In this document: positions 1-8,453 of the stretch, piece by piece | Layout: the number at the start of each line of letters is the position of its first letter | How positions within the stretch are numbered: position 1 is the first letter of the stretch | Source of the DNA: Shewanella intestini | Lineage (GTDB): Bacteria > Pseudomonadota > Gammaproteobacteria > Enterobacterales > Shewanellaceae | Direction of reading: 5' to 3' | NCBI RefSeq assembly: GCF_018221465.1 | Contig: NZ_JAAIKR010000006.1 | Span: 124,001-188,000, forward strand | Length of the DNA stretch: 64,000 nucleotides | Made by a program: the position numbers and the translations under genes | Notes under the pieces: model-generated | The model's input: only the letters and a program-made list of their open reading frames with translations | What the model was told of the DNA's origin: nothing | Database searches by the model: none

Positions 1-1291
1 TTTTCAACGAAATAACGACATTTGAATCGTGTAATTGACCATACCAAAGGTTGGCATCAGCGGTTAGGTTACCTAGGTTAGTTTCTTCGGTACGCACATA
101 ACCACGGGTACCGTTTAGGTACACATCAGTGTGGCCTTGAATATTGCCTTCACTGTCTAAAATGACATCTTCAATTGCAGACACAATTGTTGCCACGTCA
201 TTGTTTGCGACAGCACCTTCGGTATTATTCACCATTTCATCATCGGTGATAAAAGGGCCACTTTCATCAGCATTAATACTGTCGGTAATGATTAGGCCAT
301 TTTCATCAAAATCAACCACCAAGCGACCTAAGTATTTATAGTCACCATCAACATTGACGATAGCAATATTATTATCATCAGCATCTTTTAATAAAATAGG
401 GTATTCACCTTGAATGGTGTCGCCAGCCCACAGACGATCGTCAACATTTGCCAGTAATGTATTTGAACCACCGGCAACAATAATATCAACATGTCTGAGT
501 TTGCTTGCCAGTTCTTTTTCAAAAGTAATTGACTGCATATGGGCTAATGCAATGACTTTATTAATGCCTTGACTGACCAGCGCATCGACTTTGGTTTGTA
601 CAATTTCAACCAGTTCGTCAATGGAGTCATTGGCAGGGTAAACCCCAATGTCATCTGTGGTGGTAATATTATCATTCGTTGGGGTGGTTATTCCTACAAT
701 ACCAATTTGCTCGCCATTGACTTCAATAATGGTGGTGGCGGCTAAACCATTTGGTATATCAGAGGCAATGTGTGCATCCTCAACAACTAACCCTGCTGTA
801 TTGGTATCTTCATCAAAACCTAAGTTCGCGCTTAAATAAGGGAATTGTGCGCCAAGGTATTGGCCATCTTGAGCAATAATCGTTGCAAATTCAGCACTGC
901 CACCATCTAAGTCATGGTTACCGACAGCCGATGCTTGTAAGCCCATTGCGTTTAACATGGCGATGTCACCACGGGCAACACCGGGGACTTTTATGCCATC
1001 AACATCCACCATTGAGTCGTCGTTTGTTGCTTCATATCGAGAACCAGGAATGTAGTTGTCTCCTGAGCTTAAAAACAATGTATTGCTAGGATGTTGGCTG
1101 GTGAAACCCGTCACTAAAGCTGAGAAATTACTGACATTGGCTAATACCGCGGCATTTGAACCATCCATATCTGCCACATGAAGAAGCTGTAACGAAAAGT
1201 CACTTTCTGTTTGAGTATTATCTGAGCTTGAGTCGGTTCCACAGCCTGATAATGCGACGAGAACACTAAGAGCAATCAAATTACGTTTCAT
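1..1291 (-). CDS. Lipoprotein 5'-nucleotidase/UshA-like metallophosphatase (3' end outside window)
   Basis: The reading frame starts at the ATG at 1291 and runs off the left edge, so about 430 residues of the N-terminal part are present. The start MKRNLIALSVLVALSGCG is a lipoprotein signal with lipobox LSGC, so it should be anchored in the outer membrane or periplasm. It then shows calcineurin-type metal-site motifs in UshA order: HVADMDG (usually HTNDxHG), SGDNYIPGS, VGNHDLDGG (GNHE/D box) and ALAHMQ. This is the family of 5'-nucleotidases and 2',3'-cyclic phosphodiesterases that release phosphate or nucleosides from extracellular nucleotides. The HVADMDG variant makes the substrate uncertain. 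The C-terminal substrate domain is only partly visible. Confidence 0.8.
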   Translation of the reverse strand, partial: MKRNLIALSVLVALSGCGTDSSSDNTQTESDFSLQLLHVADMDGSNAAVLANVSNFSALVTGFTSQHPSNTLFLSSGDNYIPGSRYEATNDDSMVDVDGIKVPGVARGDIAMLNAMGLQASAVGNHDLDGGSAEFATIIAQDGQYLGAQFPYLSANLGFDEDTNTAGLVVEDAHIASDIPNGLAATTIIEVNGEQIGIVGITTPTNDNITTTDDIGVYPANDSIDELVEIVQTKVDALVSQGINKVIALAHMQSITFEKELASKLRHVDIIVAGGSNTLLANVDDRLWAGDTIQGEYPILLKDADDNNIAIVNVDGDYKYLGRLVVDFDENGLIITDSINADESGPFITDDEMVNNTEGAVANNDVATIVSAIEDVILDSEGNIQGHTDVYLNGTRGYVRTEETNLGNLTADANLWYGQLHDSNVVISLK

Positions 1292-1929
1292 TTTATACCT
1301 TTATATTAGAAGACTGACTTTGAGTTAATTACTGCACTAACGTACGTATTTTCGTTTTACGACAAACAACGTTGAATATTTAAATAAATATCTCGTTGTC
1401 ATATTTTTAAGTGATCATAGTGAGTGTTTACTAAAGATTTATTAAAGAAATATAACAATAAAAATATCTTGTAATAACATGAAGCGTTGAGATTCTTTTA
1501 TTTACACTGTTGTTTTAATTGATATTTTAATTAACATGTTATCAAAAGGGCACAACGGTTATACCTTGTGAGGGGATCTGTTTGCGATCATTTACTCATG
1601 TCACTAGCGGGAAATTAAACTTAAATATTAGATTGTTGCTGAGTTGCTGAGTTGCTGAGTTGCTGAGTTGCTGAGTTGCTGAGTTGCTGAATGGGTAGGT
1701 TGCTAGCGGGGGCGTTTTATTATCAATGATGATTATCGCGGTGGTAAAACGCAATGAACAGCATGAGGTTTTATCATCATCTGAATCATTGCGCGTGTTA
1801 TGACCAAAAGCGAGATATCAAAAGGGCATATTGGCTTAGATAAGTAGATTTTTTTATAAACAATCCGATAAATATAAGTGCAGCGATAACACCATAAATA
1901 ATAAGGCAGCCTCCCTTATATAGTGTGTT
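1292..1929. other. Intergenic region with an 8-bp tandem array
   Basis: This AT-rich stretch lies between the start of the metallophosphatase and the end of the radical SAM gene. It should hold the promoter of the leftward metallophosphatase. The only strong structure is the tandem array at 1635-1690. I see no convincing ORF or RNA gene. Confidence 0.5.
1635..1690. repeat. Tandem repeat, 7 x GTTGCTGA
   Basis: Seven perfect contiguous copies of the 8-bp unit GTTGCTGA, with no spacers, in a non-coding region. The unit is not a multiple of three. It resembles the TTATTCAG array at 57152-57191 when rotated (TTGCTGAG versus TTATTCAG). Slippage would change the copy number. Confidence 0.95.
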
Positions 1930-3864
1930 TTAGTCTTCATTGCTGGAAATAAAGTTATCGATAGCAGTACTGATGAGGTCTGGTTTCATGCTCGTGGGAG
2001 TGACATTTTGCTCAAACCAAAAGCTCATTGGTTGCTCAAAGCCAATGCCGTGCATGTAGTTGTAAATGGCTTTACGTAGCCCTTCGCCAAGCATCTGATG
2101 ATCGGTGCCTGTCGGGTCGGTAAAGTCGACATCGTTTTCAGCAAATAAAATATCTGGGCGCTTGGCAAGGGTGATACCAAATTGTTCTGGGTTCATGCCA
2201 ATTGGGCTATGAATGGTGGCTACAAAGCGGTGCCAATAAGCGCTTTGGAAACAACCTTGTTGCATCATTTGACGCACCATTTCTAACGAATCAACAGTTT
2301 CTTGTTCTGTTTGGGTCGGGAAGCCATACATTAAGTAAGCGTGAACCAAAATACCTGCGTCGCTAAATGCTTTGGTTACATGGGCAACGCGCTCGACACT
2401 GACCCCTTTTTTCATCAGCTTTAACAGTCTGTCAGATGCTACTTCCAAACCACCACTTACGGCAATACAACCTGAGTCGGCAAGCAGTTGGCAACGGGCT
2501 GGGCTAAAGGTGCGTTCAAAGCGAATGTTGCCCCACCAGCTGATGACGATTTTGCGTTCAATTAAGCGTTTTGCAAATGAAAATAATACCTTAGGTGGTA
2601 GTGCTTCATCCACAAAGTGGAAGCCAGTTTCGCCAGTTTCGGAAATCATTTGTTCAATGCGGTCAACTAATATGTCAGCGCCAGCGGCGTCGTAACGGTC
2701 AATATAATCTAAGCTGACATCGCAAAAGCTGCATTTTCGCCAGTAACACCCGTGGGCGATGGTGAGTTTATTCCAGCGGCCATCGCTCCAAATTCGGTGC
2801 ATGGGATTAAGCATTTCACATAAAGACAGGTATTGATCAAGGGGCAGGCCGTCGTATACTGGCGCGCCAACATCAATTTGTGGAATGTCGTGCAACTGAT
2901 CATTGGTATTTAAATGCACGTAAGGTTGACCGTGTTCATCTTCGGCCAAAAAGTAAGTGCGGACTAGCTCGTCGATACCACGTTGTTCTTGAAAGTATTC
3001 TAATAACGTTAGCAATGGTCGCTCGCCGTCATCAAGGCAAATAAAGTCGATAAATTCAAATACTCGTGGGTCTTTTAACGCCCTTAATTCGGTATTAATA
3101 AACCCGCCGCCGATGATGATCGGTAAGTCAGGATTGATGCTTTTACAGGTTTGGGCAATGCGCAGCGCACCTAACATGTTACCGGGAAATGGCACGGTTA
3201 ACGCCACCACGCTGGGCTGGGTTTCTTCAAGGTAGCATTCAACCAGTTGCGCTAAAATGTCGGAACTAAAGCTGGGCTCACCCATTAAAGTGTCATAAAG
3301 GTTGTCAAAACTTGGGTTGGCTGCGGCTAATTGTTCACCATAACGGCTCACTTCAAAATACGGGTCAACGCCTTGGGTGATCACGCTTGATAAGTCATTA
3401 ATGAACAGTGTCGCTAAATATTTGGCTTTATCTTGTACCCCTAAATTACCAAAAGCGGCTTGAAGTACGTCGCCTGACACCGCTTCCATTTGCGAAATAG
3501 CATCAAAAGCAGGGCCTTCAGGTAAAAAGCGGCGTGAGTTAATTCGCATGGCAAGGCTAGGGGCTTTACCTTGTAAAAAACCAATAACAGGTTCAACGGT
3601 TAAGTGGTAACGGTCAAATTCTGCAAGGAAGTTAAAAATAACATCAGGCAGTTGCTCATCGTCAAAGTCTTGGTAGTTGTCTTCTACGTGCTGGCGAATA
3701 ATCTCAAGCGCGGGGGCCGTCATCATTTCTAAAAACAGCTCAATGGCGGGGTCACGCTGCACTGCATCAAAGCCTTGTGAGCGTAAAAATCCGGTTAAAT
3801 ACGCGGTTGCTGGGTATGGCGTATTTAACTGAGTCATTGGGGGCGTCATTAGAAGAATGGTCAT
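1930..3864 (-). CDS. B12-binding-domain radical SAM protein
   Basis: A 644-residue cytosolic protein. Residues about 200-310 look like a cobalamin-binding Rossmann domain (VVALTVPFPGN, IIIGGGFINTEL, LDDGERPL). A radical SAM core follows, with cluster cysteines C373, C378 and C381 in CYWRKCSFC. That is CX4CX2C rather than the usual CX3CX2C. SGGLEVASDRLLKLMKKG and HAYLMYGFPTQTEQE match later strands of the radical SAM barrel. The start is ATG after a GGCAGG-like ribosome site. The family includes methyltransferases and RiPP or tailoring enzymes; the substrate is unknown and no precursor peptide or biosynthetic partner lies next to it. Confidence 0.85.
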   Translation of the reverse strand: MTILLMTPPMTQLNTPYPATAYLTGFLRSQGFDAVQRDPAIELFLEMMTAPALEIIRQHVEDNYQDFDDEQLPDVIFNFLAEFDRYHLTVEPVIGFLQGKAPSLAMRINSRRFLPEGPAFDAISQMEAVSGDVLQAAFGNLGVQDKAKYLATLFINDLSSVITQGVDPYFEVSRYGEQLAAANPSFDNLYDTLMGEPSFSSDILAQLVECYLEETQPSVVALTVPFPGNMLGALRIAQTCKSINPDLPIIIGGGFINTELRALKDPRVFEFIDFICLDDGERPLLTLLEYFQEQRGIDELVRTYFLAEDEHGQPYVHLNTNDQLHDIPQIDVGAPVYDGLPLDQYLSLCEMLNPMHRIWSDGRWNKLTIAHGCYWRKCSFCDVSLDYIDRYDAAGADILVDRIEQMISETGETGFHFVDEALPPKVLFSFAKRLIERKIVISWWGNIRFERTFSPARCQLLADSGCIAVSGGLEVASDRLLKLMKKGVSVERVAHVTKAFSDAGILVHAYLMYGFPTQTEQETVDSLEMVRQMMQQGCFQSAYWHRFVATIHSPIGMNPEQFGITLAKRPDILFAENDVDFTDPTGTDHQMLGEGLRKAIYNYMHGIGFEQPMSFWFEQNVTPTSMKPDLISTAIDNFISSNED

Positions 3865-4033
3865 AACCTGCCTTTAGCGTTAAAACGGCAACATCAAATA
3901 TGCTTGATGTTATTGGCACACGGTTGCGCCAAAAATAAAAACAGGATTCTAACAAATGAAGCCGATAAAAACCCGTAAATTAGCTTGAAGCAAGCGGCAT
4001 AATTGCTGGGATGTTATATAAGGCGGCTAACGG

Positions 4034-4915
4034 TTAGCGACTTTGTTTATCAAATGCTATTCCAAGTGGCTCAAAGTAAGCCATCATCGCTTGATAAATC
4101 TTATCGCAGTGAGCATCGCTTGGATACGCGCCATGCTTGGCTAAGGGTGAACCTACGGTGCTGTTGACCAGATAAGGATTACTTATGGCGGCATAAGTTT
4201 GTGAGTGACGCTCAATACTGGCTTCAAATGCACGCGCCATCATTTCAGTGGGTTTGGCAAAATAGATACAGTTTTGTTGTTTATCAAGTGCAATGGCTTG
4301 GCGTACGTATTGATGTGGTTGGTTACCGCTGTCATCTAGTAAAGTTTGTTTAAATAGCGCCGACAACTGTTGATTAAGTGGATGATTTATCATGGGTTTA
4401 TCTGCTAGCCAGTGATCGCTCGCGCATGCGTAGCGACTACTTGGCGCTGACGTTATGGCGCTAAACACAATATTGTCTTCGTCATGATATGGGTTTAATA
4501 AGCTGTCATCATGAAACATTTTGTCGGCAATATAATGATCGAACGCATGCCAAAACTCGTGGGCGAGTGCGCCAGCACCTGCATTTTTAGCTAAGGCAAG
4601 TTCACGATAAGCGGGAGAGTAATGCGCTTGTACGCCTTTTTGACCACCATGACCAAAGGCAAACCGTAAGCTACCACGCAAGCCTATTAAGGTTGGCGGT
4701 ACCCGTAAAATATTAGCAAGGTCTGCAAGAGAGTCGAAGATTAAGTTGGCTGCTAAGGCTGACTCTTGGCGGTTGACCCATTTGCCCACCCGAATATGCT
4801 GCAAACCAAAAGTCTGTTTAATATCTAAAAAGCTAACGCTATCTCCATTGCGATAATCTGGGCCAATGCGTTCAAAATAACGTTGATGATTAAGCAATGA
4901 ATGCGCTGAAGCCAA
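4034..4915 (-). CDS. CLCA_X-like putative zinc metallopeptidase
   Basis: A 293-residue protein with a metallopeptidase-type helix ALAHEFWHAFDHYIADK (HEFWH near residue 120) and conserved aromatic blocks such as RFAFGHGGQKGVQAHY and RNGDSVSFLDIKQTFG. I recognise it as resembling the LPD1/CLCA_X group found in Shewanella and Vibrio. No signal peptide is visible, so it is probably cytosolic. The start codon is TTG at 4915, supported by GAGGTAG just upstream and by the lack of a nearby ATG that would keep the conserved N-terminus. The function is unproven; a peptidase role is inferred from HExxH only. Confidence 0.65.
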   Translation of the reverse strand: MASAHSLLNHQRYFERIGPDYRNGDSVSFLDIKQTFGLQHIRVGKWVNRQESALAANLIFDSLADLANILRVPPTLIGLRGSLRFAFGHGGQKGVQAHYSPAYRELALAKNAGAGALAHEFWHAFDHYIADKMFHDDSLLNPYHDEDNIVFSAITSAPSSRYACASDHWLADKPMINHPLNQQLSALFKQTLLDDSGNQPHQYVRQAIALDKQQNCIYFAKPTEMMARAFEASIERHSQTYAAISNPYLVNSTVGSPLAKHGAYPSDAHCDKIYQAMMAYFEPLGIAFDKQSR

Positions 4916-5312
4916 ACTCTACCTCGTTTAGTCTAAATTTACTGGGCGGTCATATTAACAATAAAGTAGCAGCGATACGCTGTGTTAATGTCAGTGGATA
5001 AAAGCGGGCTAAGTTTGCGCTAAAAAAACTGTGAGTACAATTAGCCTTAAATCAAAAAAGCTTGTTAAAAGTAATCCTACTTTAAGCGCCATTTTTAGCA
5101 CCATTTTTAGTGCATTAACCCCTCTTAATACGCATGGGTTGATAGCGGCTTTAATCACTTAATGCACTTTCACAGCGTACCGCTTTAAAATTTGTAATAG
5201 CAGCAATAGCTTCAATAGCTTAGTAGACCTCGGTCGCGTAATGAATTTAATGAAGCCAATAAGGGGAAGCCAATAAAGGCAACAAGATATAAAACGGCGC
5301 TTTGTTAGGAAA
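4916..5312. other. Intergenic region, short 12-bp duplication only
   Basis: No ORF or RNA gene is supported in this stretch of about 400 bp. A 12-bp near-duplicate (CATTTTTAGCAC then CATTTTTAGTGC) lies at 5091-5114. The region separates the leftward metallopeptidase-like gene from the end of the sensor kinase. Confidence 0.4.
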
Positions 5313-7562
5313 CTACATTGCCTGCAGCGGCAAACTCACTGTTACCGCTAACCCGCCTAAATCACTGGTGGTCGCGGTAATTGTACCGTTATGTGCTTGA
5401 ATAATATTTTGGCTTATCGACAAACCTAAACCTGAGCCGCCAGTGCTGCGGTTACGCGACTTTTCAACGCGATAAAGTCGTTCAAATATTTTTTCTAACT
5501 CAGCATCAGGAACGCTTGGTGAACTGTCTTTGATGGTGATCACTAATTGATTGCTAATGACAGCAACATCTAACCCAATCACCCCCGGCTTGTCAGTGTA
5601 CTTTATGCTATTAGTCAACAAGTTAGACAATACTTGTTTTATCCGATCGCAATCAATATTGACCCGTGCCGCTGCCGTATGTAACTGACATTGCCATGTA
5701 AATCCCTGCGCACTGGTGTAGTGTTCAAACTCTTCTGCCCAGCTGCGGATAAGCGGAATAAAATCTATTTTACGAGGCTCAAAAGACAAGCCATTAGCAT
5801 CAGACAATGCCAGTTCATAGATGTCGCTAATGAGGTGGTTTAAGTCATCGATTTTAGTGCCAAGCTTTTGGTAACTGACATCCACATCGTCCACTAATTG
5901 ATATTTTAGAGCGTCTACTTGTAGCTTTAGCGCCGTTAAAGGCGTGCGCAGTTCATGAGACACATCGGCTAAAATTTGATTTTTTTGGTTTAAGGCGTCT
6001 TGGTATAAATTGGCTTTTAATACTGCCAATTGGCGGCGTTGGTAAAAGAAGTAAATGACCACCGACAGCAGCACCAATAATACTAAGGCGACAAAAATGA
6101 CCCCTTGAGAAATGGTTTTATGGGTGGCGGCGTCTGCGACGGCGGCTTTATGTTGCTCTTGCAAGTTAGCGACTTTAATTTGTTCTTCTAATAGGTCAAT
6201 ATCGCGTTTATGTTTTTCAATTTCTCTGATGCGCTGCTCTGAATGCAGTTGCAGTTTTATGGCATAGGCGGCTTCTAAGTACTGATGTGCACTGTCATAA
6301 TCGCCAAGTTGGTGATAAATAGTGCTGAGCAGTTCATTGTCACTAAGTTGATGATCTAATAAGCCTAATCGGCTTGAAATCACCACTGATTTTTCAAGAT
6401 ATTGTTTCGCTTTAAGGTAGTTTTTATTGTCGACATAATAAGCACCTAAGTCATGCCAGACTTGTCGTAGCTGATGATCTGTTGGGGCCAGTAGTGCTGT
6501 TTCTTGGGCATGTTTTAGCTGGGCGAAACGCTGGGATTCATCATTGAGTTGTTGATAGATTTTAGCCAGTTGTAAATAGGAACGTGACAAGAGTTGATTG
6601 GCTGATTCAGCTTCAAAAATCGCAATGGCTTGGCGGGTGTATTTAATGGCTTTGACAAAGTCTTGGGTTTGCAAATAAATGCTCCCAAGACGGTGGTAGT
6701 CAAAGCCCATATCTTGAATATTATTGAGCTGTTTGTCGTAGGTGAGCGCTTTTAAGTAAAAGTCTAATGACTTGTCGTAGTCATTGGCGCGGTAATACAA
6801 CTCACCGAGATTAAAATAATTCCCTGCAAGCTCTGTAATGTCATCGGTGGTTTCAAAAAAGCGCATGGCTTTAATTTGGTATTCGGCTGCTAAAGCTAAA
6901 TCCCCTTCTGATTCATATAGCACCCCTAATTGGCTAAATAGTTGGGCTTCGCTGTGATGATCTTCATGCTGCTGAAATATGGCAAGCGCGGATAAGTAAT
7001 AGCGCTTTGCTTGGCTTAGCTCCATTTGTAAGCGGGTAAATAAGCCGGCTAATTGCAGCAATCTTGCTTGTTGTAATGTGTCCGGTTTTGCTAAGGGTAA
7101 GGCTTGTTCAATAATGATTTGTGCGGCATTGGCATAGCGGTTTTGCCTGCGTTCAAAAAAGGCGGCGCTAATTAGCACCTTGATTTTAAGCGTTGTGTTA
7201 TAGCTAGGTAAGGCTGTCAGTAGCCTATTGAGCAATTGTTCTGAGCGAGCTTGTTGGCCACTTTTTCGATAAATCGTGACCAGTTTTAGTTTCACGTATA
7301 CCAGGTCATCGCCCTTAGCATTTGCACCTAATGCTCTAACCTGTCTTTCCGCTTCTTTAGACGATGACACGATGTCATTTAATGCTACTTCCATTGGCGA
7401 GAGCTGCTGAACTTGCAACGGCTGAGCACGGGTTAACCCTAGGGTAAGTACACTATAAATAACCCAAGCTAAACAGGTGCAGCGTATTGCGCTAAACCTT
7501 TTTTTTTGGCGCAGTAATTTACGCGGATGATTAACAAAGACTAAAGCGATAACCTGCACCAT
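5313..7562 (-). CDS. TPR-repeat sensor histidine kinase
   Basis: A 749-residue membrane kinase. A hydrophobic segment near residues 28-45 exports a large sensor region of tandem tetratricopeptide repeats (about residues 60-430, e.g. GNYFNLGELYYRANDYDKSLDFY). A coiled coil and one transmembrane helix (VIFVALVLLVLLSVVIYFFY, about residue 490) follow, then HisKA with H-box SHELRTPL and a HATPase domain with N-box NLLTNSIKY and G-box GGSGLGLS. There is no HAMP or PAS domain. The ATG at 7562 overlaps the end of the response regulator gene by 32 bp, so the pair is translationally coupled. The ligand is unknown; TPRs suggest sensing a protein or peptide in the periplasm. Confidence 0.9.
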   Translation of the reverse strand: MVQVIALVFVNHPRKLLRQKKRFSAIRCTCLAWVIYSVLTLGLTRAQPLQVQQLSPMEVALNDIVSSSKEAERQVRALGANAKGDDLVYVKLKLVTIYRKSGQQARSEQLLNRLLTALPSYNTTLKIKVLISAAFFERRQNRYANAAQIIIEQALPLAKPDTLQQARLLQLAGLFTRLQMELSQAKRYYLSALAIFQQHEDHHSEAQLFSQLGVLYESEGDLALAAEYQIKAMRFFETTDDITELAGNYFNLGELYYRANDYDKSLDFYLKALTYDKQLNNIQDMGFDYHRLGSIYLQTQDFVKAIKYTRQAIAIFEAESANQLLSRSYLQLAKIYQQLNDESQRFAQLKHAQETALLAPTDHQLRQVWHDLGAYYVDNKNYLKAKQYLEKSVVISSRLGLLDHQLSDNELLSTIYHQLGDYDSAHQYLEAAYAIKLQLHSEQRIREIEKHKRDIDLLEEQIKVANLQEQHKAAVADAATHKTISQGVIFVALVLLVLLSVVIYFFYQRRQLAVLKANLYQDALNQKNQILADVSHELRTPLTALKLQVDALKYQLVDDVDVSYQKLGTKIDDLNHLISDIYELALSDANGLSFEPRKIDFIPLIRSWAEEFEHYTSAQGFTWQCQLHTAAARVNIDCDRIKQVLSNLLTNSIKYTDKPGVIGLDVAVISNQLVITIKDSSPSVPDAELEKIFERLYRVEKSRNRSTGGSGLGLSISQNIIQAHNGTITATTSDLGGLAVTVSLPLQAM

Positions 7563-8205
7563 AAACTGACTCTATCGGGTTTTCTGTAATTCCTGCATGC
7601 TTAAATTTATTACGAATTTTCTTTACGTGGCTGTCAATGGTGCGGTCGGTAATATGCCGATATTGAGGGTAGGCTAAATTTAAAATTTCCTCACGGGAAT
7701 AAATGCGGTCTGGTTGCTGATGCAGTAAAGCGAATAAGCTGGTTTCAAGGGCAGATAAGTCGACTTTTTTATCTTGGTAAATCACTTTGCCTTGAGTGGT
7801 ATCGACAGTTAATTTTGAAAAACTCACCGTGCCTTGACTGCGGGCTAAAATGGATTTAGAGCGAAGAATAAGCTCCATTGGGTCAAATGGTTTGCAAATA
7901 TAATCATCCGCGCCCGCATGTAAACCGATGTTTTTGTCAGCTTGGTTGACCTTGGCGGTGAGTAAGATGATTGGTACGTTACTGAATTGACGAATGGCGG
8001 TGCAACACTCAATGCCGTTTTTATTGGGCAGCATGATATCGAGCACAATGAGGTTGGGTTCGAATCGCATGACGGTGTTTATTACCTTGTCGCCGTCATC
8101 AATATGTAAGGTGTCAAATTGATGATGGCGATAAAACAGTAATAGGCTTTCGGCGATATCAATATCGTCTTCAACAATCAGTATTTTTTGTTTTTGTGAC
8201 TGCAT
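7531..8205 (-). CDS. OmpR-family response regulator
   Basis: A 224-residue two-domain regulator. The receiver domain shows the acidic pair D13/D14, phospho-acceptor D56 in LIVLDIMLP, the conserved T in LLTAK and K in CKPFDP. The C-terminal winged-helix DNA-binding domain ends in the usual motif DRTIDSHVKKIRNKF...VYGAGYRF. It is the first gene of a two-gene operon with the TPR sensor kinase, which overlaps its 3' end. Target genes are unknown. The giant surface protein gene next door lies in the same orientation behind it but has its own terminator. Confidence 0.93.
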   Translation of the reverse strand: MQSQKQKILIVEDDIDIAESLLLFYRHHQFDTLHIDDGDKVINTVMRFEPNLIVLDIMLPNKNGIECCTAIRQFSNVPIILLTAKVNQADKNIGLHAGADDYICKPFDPMELILRSKSILARSQGTVSFSKLTVDTTQGKVIYQDKKVDLSALETSLFALLHQQPDRIYSREEILNLAYPQYRHITDRTIDSHVKKIRNKFKHAGITENPIESVYGAGYRFSLC

Positions 8206-8362
8206 GGGTATACCTCTGCTGATGCGTTGGCGAACAGCACTACCGTTATGGTATTAACCCTGCTTTAGGATCAATACGTTACTGACAATGACACATTTGA
8301 TTTTATTCTCCCACAGTAAAAATAATATTTCCAACTTGTTAATCAATATGTGATAAACACAC

Positions 8363-8416
8363 AAAAAAGCCCTTGCTGAAATAGTGCCATGGATATGGCG
8401 TTCTTCCAGCAAGGGC
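8363..8416 (-). terminator. Rho-independent terminator of the giant surface-protein gene
   Basis: The arms GCCCTTGCTG (8369-8378) and CAGCAAGGGC (8407-8416) pair perfectly. An inner GCCAT/ATGGC stem sits in the loop. On the minus strand the hairpin is followed by six U residues (8363-8368). It lies just after the stop codon at 8454. Confidence 0.85.
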
Positions 8417-8453
8417 GGTGTGGCTGCGGCCTAAATTGCCCGCGTAATGGCGA

